Origin: CAYSEW01 sp964430245
GTDB lineage: Bacteria > Bacteroidota > Bacteroidia > Flavobacteriales_D > Parvicellaceae
Direction of reading: 5' to 3'
NCBI GenBank assembly: GCA_964430245.1
Contig: CAYSEW010000004.1
Location: 1-64,000 of the forward strand
DNA: 64,000 nt
The first letter of the stretch is position 1; each line of letters opens with the position of its first letter. A program made the translations under genes and the position numbers. The notes under the pieces were generated by a model. It had not been told where the DNA came from. It saw nothing but the letters and a program-made list of their open reading frames with translations, and did not search any database. Below, piece after piece: positions 43,651-53,707 of this stretch.

Positions 43651-44433
43651 ATGAGTAACGAAAATTCTATTCTAAATAAATTATTCAATGCTAAAAATGA
43701 GCATATAGAAAATGCACCAATAATTGACAAAGCTGAATTTATAAAAACCGTTAAAAGTAGAAGAAGTGTAAGAGTTTACACAGATGAGCCAGTTCAAGAA
43801 AAAGACATGATGGAATGTCTTGAATTAGCATTACTAGCGCCTAATTCATCTAACCTGCAGCCATGGGAATTCTATTGGGTAAGAGATAAAAAGAAAAAAG
43901 AAAAATTAATTAACTTTTGTTTAAATCAACCAGCTGCAACTACAGCACAAGAGCTAGTAGTTTGTGTAGCCAGATATGATAATTGGAAGATCAATCAACA
44001 AAGAATGCTGAAACTTTTTAAGGAAAAAGGTGATCAGGTACCAAAGTCAGCCATTACCTATTACAAGAAAATCGCACCATTGGCCTACAATCAAGGACCA
44101 CTTGGGATTTTTGGAGTTCTTAAAAGAATAATCGTATTCTTTAGAGGATTAAAACACCCAACACCAAGGGAACCGGGGTCTATCAATGACATGAAAATAT
44201 GGGCACATAAATCTACAGCATTAGCCTGTGAAAATTTAATGTTATCATTAAGAGCATATGGGTATGACTCATGTCCTATGGAAGGTATGGATTCATATAA
44301 AATTAAAAAATTACTTAACTTACCCAGAAAAGCTCAAATCACCATGGTTATAAGTGCAGGAAAGAGAGCAGAAAATGGAGTATACGGTAATCAGGTAAGG
44401 TTTGACAACAAACATTTTATAAAGATCATCTAA
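43651..44433 (+). CDS. Nitroreductase family protein
   Basis: The 260-residue protein shows the FMN-binding opening RRSVRVYTDEPV and the LLAPNSSNLQPWEFYWV motif, followed by YDSCPMEGMD and the C-terminal family region. Members are FMN- or NAD(P)H-dependent oxidoreductases of very varied substrates. The next gene begins 3 bases later and encodes an unrelated secreted protein. Confidence 0.85.
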   Translation: MSNENSILNKLFNAKNEHIENAPIIDKAEFIKTVKSRRSVRVYTDEPVQEKDMMECLELALLAPNSSNLQPWEFYWVRDKKKKEKLINFCLNQPAATTAQELVVCVARYDNWKINQQRMLKLFKEKGDQVPKSAITYYKKIAPLAYNQGPLGIFGVLKRIIVFFRGLKHPTPREPGSINDMKIWAHKSTALACENLMLSLRAYGYDSCPMEGMDSYKIKKLLNLPRKAQITMVISAGKRAENGVYGNQVRFDNKHFIKII

Positions 44434-44436
44434 CTC

Positions 44437-45282
44437 ATGAAGAGATTAATAGTAATATTTAGTATTCTATACTTCCCTTTGTATTATGCACAGAATACAG
44501 AGACAACAAGAGCATTGTTAAATAAAATGCATCAGTCTATTCTAAAATATCAAGATCTTAGGTTCACATTATTAAGATCTGAAAGAGATGGATCGGAATA
44601 CATAAAAGGAAGTTTTGATGGGAAATTAACAATGGAACCCTTTAGAGTTTACCTTAAAAACCACTTTCCTAATAAAGGTTCAGAAATTTTATATTTAGAA
44701 GGTAAAAACAACGACAAAGCATGGGTGAATCCAAATGCTTTTCCCTATCTAACTTTATCATTACATCCAGAGAATAAATTACTACTTGCAGGAGTTCATC
44801 ACACATTAAAATTATTGGGCTTCTCAGTAATTAATAAGATGATCTTATTATATAAAAAAAATTATAAAGAAGAGTTTTTCAATTTCACAAAATACCTTGG
44901 CAAAGTAGTATGGAAAAACATGAATTGCCATAAAATTATTTTGAATTTTCCAGATTATAAAATCATAAGATACGCTGCTAAGAAAGGAGAAACATTAAAA
45001 ACAATTGCAGAAAATAAATTATTAAATATTGCTAAACTTAAAAAGCTAAATCCAAATATTGACCCAAAAAAAGAACTTAATAATGAACAAGAAGTTATAA
45101 TAACAAATGCATATGCAAAAAAAGCTATTATTTATCTTGATTCTAAATCATATCTTCCAGTTGTCCAAGAAATACATGATGAAAAAGGAGTATATGAAAA
45201 ATATGGTTATTTTAATTTGAAATTTGGTAAAGAAATACCCGATGAAGAATTTTCAACTAAATACGAAGACTATAATTTTTAA
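44437..45282 (+). CDS. DUF1571 protein with internal LysM domain, secreted
   Basis: The 281-residue protein has a signal peptide (KRLIVIFSILYFPLYYAQ), then a LolA-like DUF1571 beta domain (RFTLLRSERDGSEYIKGSFD, MEPFRVYLK, ILYLEGKNNDKAWVNP). A LysM module (RYAAKKGETLKTIAENKLL ... LKKLNPNID ... NNEQEVII) is inserted before the final strands of the host domain. LysM binds peptidoglycan or chitin-like glycans, so the protein may hold a lipid- or ligand-binding domain at the wall. It is 3 bases downstream of the nitroreductase gene. Confidence 0.75.
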   Translation: MKRLIVIFSILYFPLYYAQNTETTRALLNKMHQSILKYQDLRFTLLRSERDGSEYIKGSFDGKLTMEPFRVYLKNHFPNKGSEILYLEGKNNDKAWVNPNAFPYLTLSLHPENKLLLAGVHHTLKLLGFSVINKMILLYKKNYKEEFFNFTKYLGKVVWKNMNCHKIILNFPDYKIIRYAAKKGETLKTIAENKLLNIAKLKKLNPNIDPKKELNNEQEVIITNAYAKKAIIYLDSKSYLPVVQEIHDEKGVYEKYGYFNLKFGKEIPDEEFSTKYEDYNF

Positions 45283-45714
45283 TTATTCCCCTATATCTTC
45301 ATTCCATAATTCAGGATTCTTACTGATAAAATCTTTCATCAGCTGAACACATATTTCATTATCAAGATCTACCACCTCAACACCATGCTCCTCCATGAAT
45401 TCTTTAGCACCTGAAAAGGTCCTAGATTCACCCACTATTACTTTTGGAATTTTAAATTGAACAATAGTTCCTGCACACATATAGCAAGGCATTAGGGTAG
45501 AATAGATAACTGTATTTTTGTAATTCCCAATTCTGCCGGCATTATTCAAACAATCCATCTCACCATGTAAAATTGGATTTTTTTCCTGAACTCTTTTATT
45601 ATGTCCTCTTGCAATACAAACACCATCCTGAACTAACACGGAACCAATAGGAATACCCCCTTCAGATAAACCAATATTGGCTTCCTCAATGGCCATTTTC
45701 ATGAATTTATCCAT
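45283..45714 (-). CDS. Cytosine deaminase (eukaryotic FCY1-like) or related nucleoside deaminase
   Basis: The 143-residue protein has the zinc site HGEMD (His50, Glu52) and PCYMC (Cys77, Cys80) of the cytidine/deoxycytidylate deaminase fold. The surrounding sequence (LHGEMDCLNNAGRIGNY, IPKVIVGES, and a C-terminus ending in ELWNEDIGE) closely matches yeast cytosine deaminase, a family that uses the free base. It ends the pyrimidine-breakdown operon, giving a natural role of converting cytosine to uracil. A guanine or tRNA-adenosine deaminase is less likely. Confidence 0.85.
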   Translation of the reverse strand: MDKFMKMAIEEANIGLSEGGIPIGSVLVQDGVCIARGHNKRVQEKNPILHGEMDCLNNAGRIGNYKNTVIYSTLMPCYMCAGTIVQFKIPKVIVGESRTFSGAKEFMEEHGVEVVDLDNEICVQLMKDFISKNPELWNEDIGE

Positions 45715-45717
45715 AGT

Positions 45718-47076
45718 TTACTTTGCTCGTTTTCCAGACTTATCTTTTCTTATAGATTTTAATGCTTCTAAAGGTTCAGGCACATAATGTCCTTTTCCAC
45801 CAGCTCTATCATCATTCCAGGTATTTGGAATCTGATCAGAATTAGTTAACTCATCCCAAGTTTGATGCTTTGATCCATCATCATGGCGTTCCATAGTAAT
45901 ACAATTTTCTACAGGGCATACTAGTGAACAAAGATTACATCCTACACAATTTTCTTCAATTATCGAAGGAATTCTAGTGCCATCAGTAGGTAAAGCTATA
46001 GCTTGATGGGCTCCATCGTCACAAGCAATGTAACAAAGGTCACATCCTATACATTTTTCTTCATTAATCTTAGCCTTTACATCATATTTAAGATTAAGGT
46101 CTTTCCATTCAGTAATGTTAGGCAATGCCTTTCCTTCAAAATCATAAATAGTTTGATACCCTTTTTCATTCATGAAGTTAATTAAGCCAGCCTCCATTTC
46201 TCTTACAATTCCAAATCCATAATGCATAATTGCTGTACAAACCTGTACGGAAGTAGCACCTAAAAGAATATATTCCACCACATCTCTCCAATTCTCAATA
46301 CCTCCTATTCCACTAATAGGAATATCTTTTATTTGAGGATGTTGCTTTAAATCTTTAAGCATATGTAAAGCAATCGGTTTTACGGCTGGACCACAATAAC
46401 CTCCATTAGATCCTTTTCCATCAACAACAGGGTATGGTGCATAAGTATCCAAGTCTATACCCACTATACTTTTAACAGTATTAATTAAAGAAATAGCATC
46501 TGTTTTTGCCTGAACTGCCGCCAAACCAGGATCTGTAATGTGTGAAATATTAGGAGATAATTTAGTAATCACTGGAATATTGGCAGCATCCATCACCCAT
46601 TCAACAATAGTTTTAAGAGCCACTGGATCTTGACCAACTGCTGAACCCATACCTCTTTCACACATTCCATGTGGGCATCCAAAATTGAGTTCTATACCCT
46701 TAGCGCCTGCATCTTCAACTTGTTTAATGATATCAATCCACTCTTCACGTGTATCCACCATCAAAGATGCGATAGTTGCATGGTCAGGAAATCTTTTAGT
46801 TACTTCCCGCATTTCACGAAGATTATCTTCTAAGGGTCTATCGCTGATTAATTCAATATTACTGAACCCAGCCATACGAGTATCCCTATAATTAGTAGAA
46901 CCATATCTACTTGAAACATTAATGGTAGGCATGCCTAATGTTTTCCATACTGCACCACCCCATCCTGCATCATAAGCTTTCATCACCTGATAGCCTGTAT
47001 TAGCTGGAGGAGCTGAAGCTACCCAAAATGGATTTGGTGATTTAATCCCTGCAAAATTGATTGATAAATCTGCCAT
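45718..47076 (-). CDS. preA: NAD-dependent dihydropyrimidine dehydrogenase subunit PreA
   Basis: PreA with PreT reduces uracil or thymine to the dihydro form, the first step of reductive breakdown. The 452-residue protein has an FMN-binding barrel like that of dihydroorotate dehydrogenase (VASAPPANTG, KGIELNFGCPHGMCERGMGSA, then GPAVKPIALHML) and a C-terminal pair of [4Fe-4S] ferredoxin motifs, CIGCDLCYIAC and CVGCNLCSLVCPVENC. It follows preT after 12 bases on the same strand. Confidence 0.94.
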   Translation of the reverse strand: MADLSINFAGIKSPNPFWVASAPPANTGYQVMKAYDAGWGGAVWKTLGMPTINVSSRYGSTNYRDTRMAGFSNIELISDRPLEDNLREMREVTKRFPDHATIASLMVDTREEWIDIIKQVEDAGAKGIELNFGCPHGMCERGMGSAVGQDPVALKTIVEWVMDAANIPVITKLSPNISHITDPGLAAVQAKTDAISLINTVKSIVGIDLDTYAPYPVVDGKGSNGGYCGPAVKPIALHMLKDLKQHPQIKDIPISGIGGIENWRDVVEYILLGATSVQVCTAIMHYGFGIVREMEAGLINFMNEKGYQTIYDFEGKALPNITEWKDLNLKYDVKAKINEEKCIGCDLCYIACDDGAHQAIALPTDGTRIPSIIEENCVGCNLCSLVCPVENCITMERHDDGSKHQTWDELTNSDQIPNTWNDDRAGGKGHYVPEPLEALKSIRKDKSGKRAK

Positions 47077-47088
47077 GTCTTTTCTAAT

Positions 47089-48384
47089 TTATTTATTTAA
47101 CCATTGATGTATTCCTTGAGCTGCCTGCTTACCATCAAAAGCACCATTCACCACTTCAGCACCACCATTAACAGCATCTCCACCAGCAAAATATTTATCA
47201 TTTGAAGTCTGATAATTCTCAGGGTTTACTTTGACTTTAGTAGCTGAATCAACTTCCAGACCTTCTATCATTTCATAAAACGAACCTTGTTTCGCTTGTC
47301 CAGTTGCCTTTATGACCATGTCTGCTTTTACTATAAAATCTTCACCCTTAGAGTTTTTAAATCTAACTCCTTCAACAGTATCATTACCTAAAATTTCAAC
47401 TGGTGAAGCATCAAAAACACTTTTTACACCAGCACCAATAATAAGATCATATTCAAATGAATAAGCTCCCATTTTATCCTTAGATCCTCTATATGCCAAA
47501 GTTACGTTTGAAGCTCCCATTCGTGCAGATTCTGATGCTGCATCCATAGCAGTATTACCACCACCGAGTACTACTACTTTTTCACCTACTTTAGTTTGTG
47601 CATGGTTAATTTTAAGGTCTTCTATAAACTCAACAGCTCCAATTACTCCTTCTAAATCTTCACCTGGAATATTTCTATATGCAGTAACGCCCAATCCAAC
47701 ACCAAGAAAAATAGCATCATAATTATTTTCAAGCTCAGCCAATTGTTCTTTAGAGTTAATAGGAGTATTATATTTTACATTATACCCTAACTGATCCTGA
47801 AGGTAAGAGGTCTCCTGAAAAACTTCTTCATTAGTGATTTTATAAGGAGCATTGCCATATAGTAATAATCCAGTAGGTTTATCTTTCGCCTCATAGATAT
47901 CTACTGTATAACCTAGCATTCTCAACTCACAAGCACACGCTATTCCAGCAGGACCTGCCCCGATTACTGCCACCTTTTTTCCATTATCATCACCTGGACT
48001 ATATAAATGTTTAGATGAATCAATCACTGATCTAGTAGCGTAGTTTTGCAGCCTACCTATTTGCAATGGAGGAACTTCCTGATGATTATATACACAAGCC
48101 CCTTCACACAACACTCCTGTAGGACAGACCGCTCCACATGCATTTCCTATCCAGTTAGAATCATAAATAGTACTAGCAGCACCTTCTACATTACCTGAAT
48201 GAATTTGTTTGATGAATAATGGTATATCAATACTTGTTGGACAAGCATTTACACAAGGAGCATCATAACAAAACAGACATCTAGCACTTTCGTAATAGGC
48301 CTGAGTGTCATTCATAAGAGGTTTTTTCTGTTTAAAATTCTCCTTGAATTCTTCTTCGTTCTGAGGTCTTTTATATTCAGCCAT
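47089..48384 (-). CDS. preT: NAD-dependent dihydropyrimidine dehydrogenase subunit PreT
   Basis: The 431-residue protein carries an N-terminal [4Fe-4S] region (CLFCYDAPCVNACPTSIDIP and CGAVCPTGVLCEGAC), an FAD-binding motif (VAVIGAGPAGIACACELRML) and a second dinucleotide motif (VVVLGGGNTAMDAASESARM). It feeds electrons from NAD(P)H to PreA. Gene order and spacing indicate joint expression in the pyrimidine operon. Confidence 0.94.
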   Translation of the reverse strand: MAEYKRPQNEEEFKENFKQKKPLMNDTQAYYESARCLFCYDAPCVNACPTSIDIPLFIKQIHSGNVEGAASTIYDSNWIGNACGAVCPTGVLCEGACVYNHQEVPPLQIGRLQNYATRSVIDSSKHLYSPGDDNGKKVAVIGAGPAGIACACELRMLGYTVDIYEAKDKPTGLLLYGNAPYKITNEEVFQETSYLQDQLGYNVKYNTPINSKEQLAELENNYDAIFLGVGLGVTAYRNIPGEDLEGVIGAVEFIEDLKINHAQTKVGEKVVVLGGGNTAMDAASESARMGASNVTLAYRGSKDKMGAYSFEYDLIIGAGVKSVFDASPVEILGNDTVEGVRFKNSKGEDFIVKADMVIKATGQAKQGSFYEMIEGLEVDSATKVKVNPENYQTSNDKYFAGGDAVNGGAEVVNGAFDGKQAAQGIHQWLNK

Positions 48385-48412
48385 AATTATCTAAATCAAT
48401 ATTTAAAAATGG

Positions 48413-49279
48413 TTATAGTTTTGTTAAATCTCCATATGTCTCTGGTCTTCTATCTCTAAAGAATTGCCAAGTTGAACGAACTTCTTCTATCAAATCTAGG
48501 TCAAATTCCGCTACTAATAATTCATCATTATCTCTCGATGCTTCAGCAAAGATCTGTCCTCTAGGATCTACAAAATAAGACTGCCCATAGAATTTACCTA
48601 AATTCCATGGTTTTTCCTCTCCCACTCTATTAATACAACCCATAAAATAACCATTCGCTGCAGCATGAGCAGGTTGCTCTAACTTCCATAAATATTCGCT
48701 TAAACCAGCAACTGTTGCTGACGGATTATAAACGATCTCAGCTCCATTTAAACCCAAAGCTCTTGCTCCATCCGGAAAGTGTCTATCATAACATATATAA
48801 ACTCCAACTTTTGCATACTTTGTCTGAAAAACTGGATAACCCATATTACCTGGCTTAAAAAAGAATTTTTCCCAAAAACCAGTAGTATGTGGAATATGAT
48901 TCTTTCTGTATTTTCCTAAATATTCACCATCCGCATCAATAACAGCTGCTGTATTATACAAAACACCTGCTTGCTCTTTTTCATATAACGGTGCAACAAT
49001 AACCATGTTATACTTCTTAGCTATCTCCTGCAATCGCTCAGTAGTTGGACCAGGAACAGCTTCTGCTGAAGCATACCAAGCTCGATCTTGTCCTGGACAA
49101 AAATAAGGAGTATTAAAAATTTCCTGTAAGCATAAGATCTGAACACCTTGTTTTCCGGCATCTTCTATATATGGAATATGCTTTTGATACATCGCTTCAC
49201 ATATTTCCTGAATAGTTCCTTCTCCTTCCGTCATAGGAAGACTCAATTGTATTAATCCTGATTTTACTTTTCTAGGCAT
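48413..49279 (-). CDS. Beta-ureidopropionase (nitrilase superfamily)
   Basis: The 288-residue protein has the nitrilase Glu-Lys-Cys triad: Glu53 in CLQEIFNTPYF, Lys126 in LGKYRKNHIPH and Cys163 in VYICYDRHFPDGAR. In this operon it most plausibly cleaves N-carbamoyl-beta-alanine to beta-alanine, CO2 and ammonia, the third step of uracil breakdown. N-carbamoylputrescine amidase is a close relative and is excluded mainly by context. Confidence 0.86.
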   Translation of the reverse strand: MPRKVKSGLIQLSLPMTEGEGTIQEICEAMYQKHIPYIEDAGKQGVQILCLQEIFNTPYFCPGQDRAWYASAEAVPGPTTERLQEIAKKYNMVIVAPLYEKEQAGVLYNTAAVIDADGEYLGKYRKNHIPHTTGFWEKFFFKPGNMGYPVFQTKYAKVGVYICYDRHFPDGARALGLNGAEIVYNPSATVAGLSEYLWKLEQPAHAAANGYFMGCINRVGEEKPWNLGKFYGQSYFVDPRGQIFAEASRDNDELLVAEFDLDLIEEVRSTWQFFRDRRPETYGDLTKL

Positions 49280-49297
49280 ATCTTAATTTTTAAATTA

Positions 49298-50677
49298 TTA
49301 AATTACCAAGGATGATTTCCCCCTGGATATAAATTTCCCATCACCCGGTTTTAAATGACATTCATTATTTTCAATTGCTATTTTACCCCTTAACAGTACA
49401 GTTTCTGTTTTCCCAGTTACTTCCCATCCTTCATAAGCAGAATAATCACAATTCATATGATGATTATCTACTGAGATTACATGTTTTTTGTCTGGATCGA
49501 AAACTACAACATCTGCATCTGCTCCAACAGCTATGGTTCCTTTTTTTGGATACATACCAAATATCTTTGCAGCATTAGTAGAGCAAACCTCAACAAATTT
49601 ATTTAAGGATATTTTTCCTTTCCTTACTCCTTCAGAATACATAAATTCCATTCTATGCTCAATAGCTGGATGACCATTAGGAATCTTTGCAAAATTATCT
49701 TTTCCCATTGCCTTTTGATCCATATTAAATGGACAATGATCTGTTCCTACTACCTGCACCATGCCCTGATTAATTCCACTCCATAAAGCTTCCTGATCTT
49801 TCTTTTCTCTTAATGGTGGACTCATCACCCATTTTGCACCATCCTCTTTTTCATATAACGATGCATCGATCATAAGGTATTGTGAGCATGTTTCAACAAA
49901 AACCTTTTGATTCCTCATGGTTCTTTTTCTAACAGCATTCAAAGCTCCTTCACAAGTCATATGTACGATATATCCAGTACAACCAGTATAGTTTAACATA
50001 TCACAAAATCTTCCTGAAGCTTCAGCCTCAGTCACTTCTGGTTGTGATAAATAATGGTATAAAGGTTTAGTATTACCAGCAGCTAAATTCTTAGCGATCA
50101 AAGAATCGATCATGTCTCCATTAGTAGCGTGTACTGTTACAAGACCTCCATGTTTTTTAACGACTTTCATCAATTGAACCATCTGTCCATCATCTATCAT
50201 TAATGCACCCTTATAAGCCATGAAAGTTTTAAAAGATGTAATACCTTCTTCTTCAATCATCTCTACAACTTCTTTAGCTACCTCATCATTAAAATCAGTA
50301 ACTGCCATATGATAACCAAAATCTCCAACCGCTTTAGGTATGGATTTTTCCTGCCATGTTTTTAGAGCATTACGTAAAGTATCACCTTGTGTTTGAAGTA
50401 TAAATTCTATCACTGAAGTAGTTCCACCAAACAACGCAGCTCTTGTACCTGTCTCATAATCATCGCTAGAAAAGGTCCCCATAAATGGCATCTCTAAATG
50501 TACATGTGGATCAATTCCTCCGGGAAAAACCAATTTACCAGTAGCATCAATTTCTTTATCAGCATTGAAATTTAAATCTCTACCAATAGCAGATATCTTT
50601 TCTCCTTCAATAAATAAATCAGCTATATAATCTGACTCTGCTGTGACAATTCTACCATTTCTTATTAAAACTGACAT
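49298..50677 (-). CDS. hydA: Dihydropyrimidinase (hydantoinase family)
   Basis: This binuclear zinc amidohydrolase opens the dihydrouracil ring. The 459-residue protein shows the HxH metal motif in DPHVHLE (His58, His60), the carboxylated lysine segment FMAYKGA (Lys156), and the later metal ligands in VTVHATN and VGTDHCPF. Only one base separates it from the upstream transporter gene. Operon context fixes the natural substrate as dihydropyrimidine rather than hydantoin. Confidence 0.92.
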   Translation of the reverse strand: MSVLIRNGRIVTAESDYIADLFIEGEKISAIGRDLNFNADKEIDATGKLVFPGGIDPHVHLEMPFMGTFSSDDYETGTRAALFGGTTSVIEFILQTQGDTLRNALKTWQEKSIPKAVGDFGYHMAVTDFNDEVAKEVVEMIEEEGITSFKTFMAYKGALMIDDGQMVQLMKVVKKHGGLVTVHATNGDMIDSLIAKNLAAGNTKPLYHYLSQPEVTEAEASGRFCDMLNYTGCTGYIVHMTCEGALNAVRKRTMRNQKVFVETCSQYLMIDASLYEKEDGAKWVMSPPLREKKDQEALWSGINQGMVQVVGTDHCPFNMDQKAMGKDNFAKIPNGHPAIEHRMEFMYSEGVRKGKISLNKFVEVCSTNAAKIFGMYPKKGTIAVGADADVVVFDPDKKHVISVDNHHMNCDYSAYEGWEVTGKTETVLLRGKIAIENNECHLKPGDGKFISRGKSSLVI

Positions 50678-50678
50678 T

Positions 50679-52352
50679 TTAAACTTTGTTTTTCATTAAA
50701 AAATAATACATGGCAAAAGATACAATAAAACCACTAAACCAAGAAATAGAATACAATGGAGCCATTAGAGGAATCCATTTACCACCTATGGCAATAAATG
50801 CTCCAATAAGTAAAGTAATAATAGCAACTTTATTAAATCCTGAACCACCAAATGAATAAATGCCATTTTCTTTATAAAGTTCAGCCAATTGAATTTCTTT
50901 TTTTCTAATGATGAAATAATCACATACTAAAATTGCTAACACTGGACCTAGTACAGCACTTACATCAATCAATAAACTTTGTATTTCATTAAGTAATAAC
51001 CAAGGACATATAATAATACCAACTATTCCAGTTATAGTACCTCCCATTCTAAAACTAATCTGTTTTGGAAGTAAATTTGAGAATGCATTAGCTGGAGCAA
51101 TTACATTAGCAGCAATATTAGTACTCAAAGTAGCTATGATCATAAATAACTGTGAAATAACTACTACCCATGGATTATCAAATTTAGCCAACAATGAAAT
51201 TGGATCCCATGGTGCATCATTGGCTATTAACACATCATCGAAGTTGATAACAGCAGCACATGTAACAAAAATACCTACAAAAGAATAAAGCATCATTGTC
51301 CCAGGTAACCCTATAAACTGACCTTTAACCTGATCCGATTGTGAAGATGAATACCTGGTAATATCAGCTATACTTAAAGACATTGTAGCCCAAAACCCTA
51401 CCATGGCTGTCAACCATATTAAATAAGACCAGATCTTGCTTCCATTGTCACCTTCTTGCATTACAACAACTTCAACTACAGATGATTCTAATTTCTCTTT
51501 TTTAAGCTGAACTTCAAATTTATCATCCTCTTTAAAATCTTGAATATAAATTGGTGTGGTTTTTAAATTTTCCCAGCTTAATGTATCTTTTTTGTTAATT
51601 AAGCGATAGCTTTCTGCTTTAGGAACTCCATTTTTATCAGTGATTGGATTTATAGATATAAAGGTTGAATCATTATGCTGGTACAATACAGCAGCAGGCT
51701 TTTCCAATTGGGCACTTTGATCTAATACAATACCAAAACCACCTGCTTTATTCATTCCCCAACCTATTAATAGTAGACCCATTACTATGAGAATTGGAGC
51801 AGAATATTCCTCAAGCCATTTTATACTATCTGTTCCTCTCCATATAAAAAACATATTCAATAACCAGAAAATCCCAAAGCATATAAATTGCCCCCAAGAA
51901 AGACCAATTTCAGGATCATTACCTGTAATTACCATAAAGATTGAGTAAATAGCTAATCCGCCTAGCCATGTATTTACACCAAACCATCCACAGGCAACAA
52001 TTCCACGAATTACAGAAGGAACATGAATTCCTTTAACTCCAAATGAGGAACGACCTATAACAGGAAATGGAACTCCATATTTAACACCTGCATGACCATT
52101 CAGTACCATAGGTACAGTGATAATAAGATTTGCTAAACCAATAATAATAAGTGCTTCCCACCAAGTCAATCCTGTTGTAATCATATAAGAAGCAAGAAGA
52201 TAAGTAGGTATACATACAGCCATCCCTACCCATAAAGCAGCCAAACTCCATACTGACCAAGTGCGTTTATCTTTTGGAACAGGAGCCAGATCCTCACTAT
52301 ACAAAGGTGATGAAGTAACATCTTCTTTAAGTTCAATTATTTCTTCTTTCAT
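50679..52352 (-). CDS. NCS1 family nucleobase:cation symporter with large internal insertion
   Basis: The 557-residue protein has 12 predicted membrane spans and NCS1 signatures (GRSSFGVKGIHVP; WLTAMVGFWATMSLSIADITRYS). It probably imports uracil, cytosine or a related base for the operon. Between spans near residue 200 and the SLSIADITRY segment there is a polar insert of about 90 residues (~213-307) rich in Lys, Glu and Ser, which typical NCS1 proteins such as Mhp1 lack. The insertion would lie on one face of the membrane and could bind a ligand or partner. Confidence 0.88.
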   Translation of the reverse strand: MKEEIIELKEDVTSSPLYSEDLAPVPKDKRTWSVWSLAALWVGMAVCIPTYLLASYMITTGLTWWEALIIIGLANLIITVPMVLNGHAGVKYGVPFPVIGRSSFGVKGIHVPSVIRGIVACGWFGVNTWLGGLAIYSIFMVITGNDPEIGLSWGQFICFGIFWLLNMFFIWRGTDSIKWLEEYSAPILIVMGLLLIGWGMNKAGGFGIVLDQSAQLEKPAAVLYQHNDSTFISINPITDKNGVPKAESYRLINKKDTLSWENLKTTPIYIQDFKEDDKFEVQLKKEKLESSVVEVVVMQEGDNGSKIWSYLIWLTAMVGFWATMSLSIADITRYSSSQSDQVKGQFIGLPGTMMLYSFVGIFVTCAAVINFDDVLIANDAPWDPISLLAKFDNPWVVVISQLFMIIATLSTNIAANVIAPANAFSNLLPKQISFRMGGTITGIVGIIICPWLLLNEIQSLLIDVSAVLGPVLAILVCDYFIIRKKEIQLAELYKENGIYSFGGSGFNKVAIITLLIGAFIAIGGKWIPLMAPLYSISWFSGFIVSFAMYYFLMKNKV

Positions 52353-52354
52353 TT

Positions 52355-53686
52355 TTAATTACAATATTCATCAGCAATTGAAATAACTTCTGAAATGATC
52401 TCCATTCCTTCATCTATTTCTGATTTAGTTATACAAAGCGGTGGAGCAATAAAGATCCAATTCCAACGAACGAAAGTAAACATCCCTAATTCTCTTAATC
52501 TAGCAGACATTCTATTTGTAGCCTCCATTTCATCAGGCTTTGCATTCCATGGTGTTACGGGTTCTTTAGTATTTCGATTCTTCACTAATTCTATACATCC
52601 CAACAATCCAGTATTTCTAAAATCTCCAATAGATGGATGCTTAGATTTTAAGCTTTCTACTTTTTGCTCAATATATCTACCCATTACTGCAGCATTCTCA
52701 ACCATACCCTCCTCTTCTAACACTTTAATATTTGCAACAGCAGCTGCACAAGAAACAGCGTGTGCAGAATAAGTTAGACCAATAACTAGTGGATTATCAT
52801 CAAAATGTTCAGCTATTTTTTTAGATACTATTGTTGCACCCAAAGGTAAATACCCAGAAGTAAGCCCTTTTGCACAACACATTATATCTGGTGAAATATC
52901 ATGGTGCTCTATGGCAAACATTTTACCAGTTCTTCCAAAACCACTCATTACCTCATCATCGATCAAGAGAATACCATATTGATCGCAGATATTTCTTATT
53001 TTCTTTAAATAAAACGGAGGGTATTTAATGCAACCCGAAGAACCTGATTCACCTTCCAATAAAATAGCAGCAATACTATTAGGGTTTTCATACTTAATAA
53101 CCCTTTCTAAATTTTGGAGAGCCATTTGACCACAATCCTCAACATTCTCAGTTCCCCAAGGGCACCTGTATGAATAAGGGTTTTCTACATGGACTATATT
53201 AGGTACAGCCTGTGAGTCAACTGGAAATTTTCTTGGATCACCACCCGCTGAAATAGCTCCATAAGTAGCTCCATGATAGGAACGATAATGAGTAATCACC
53301 TTATGACGACCTGTATACATTCTTGCAATCTTAATGGCATTTTCAATTGCCTCAGCACCACCTAAAGTGAAAAATGTTTTTTGCAAATTACTAGGAGTTA
53401 TTTCTGCTAGTTTTTTTCCTAATTCTGCCCTAGGGTCAGTAGACATACCAGGATAAACAAATGAAAATTCATTCATCTGTTTAGAAACAGCAGCAGCAAT
53501 ACGTTGATCACCATGACCAATATTAACATTCATCAACTGAGAAGAAAAATCTATGTATTTTTTCCCATCTCTATCATAAAAGTATACACCTTTTGCGCGT
53601 ACTGCATCAATAGGATCTAAGCCTCCCTGCTTTGCCCAGGAAAACAAAGTATAATCTAAACAATTTTGAACGCTTTGACTTTTCAT
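52355..53686 (-). CDS. Class III aminotransferase, probably beta-alanine:pyruvate transaminase
   Basis: The 443-residue PLP enzyme belongs to the omega-amino acid aminotransferase branch. It shows LGGAEAIENAIKIAR, YRSYHGATYGAIS, LIDDEVMSGFGRTGK and the cofactor lysine in CCAKGLTSGYLPLG. In this operon it fits transamination of beta-alanine to malonate semialdehyde. Pyruvate or 2-oxoglutarate as acceptor cannot be told apart. It lies between mmsA and the transporter gene. Confidence 0.87.
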   Translation of the reverse strand: MKSQSVQNCLDYTLFSWAKQGGLDPIDAVRAKGVYFYDRDGKKYIDFSSQLMNVNIGHGDQRIAAAVSKQMNEFSFVYPGMSTDPRAELGKKLAEITPSNLQKTFFTLGGAEAIENAIKIARMYTGRHKVITHYRSYHGATYGAISAGGDPRKFPVDSQAVPNIVHVENPYSYRCPWGTENVEDCGQMALQNLERVIKYENPNSIAAILLEGESGSSGCIKYPPFYLKKIRNICDQYGILLIDDEVMSGFGRTGKMFAIEHHDISPDIMCCAKGLTSGYLPLGATIVSKKIAEHFDDNPLVIGLTYSAHAVSCAAAVANIKVLEEEGMVENAAVMGRYIEQKVESLKSKHPSIGDFRNTGLLGCIELVKNRNTKEPVTPWNAKPDEMEATNRMSARLRELGMFTFVRWNWIFIAPPLCITKSEIDEGMEIISEVISIADEYCN

Positions 53687-53707
53687 AGAAATCTGTTTCT
53701 TGAAAAT

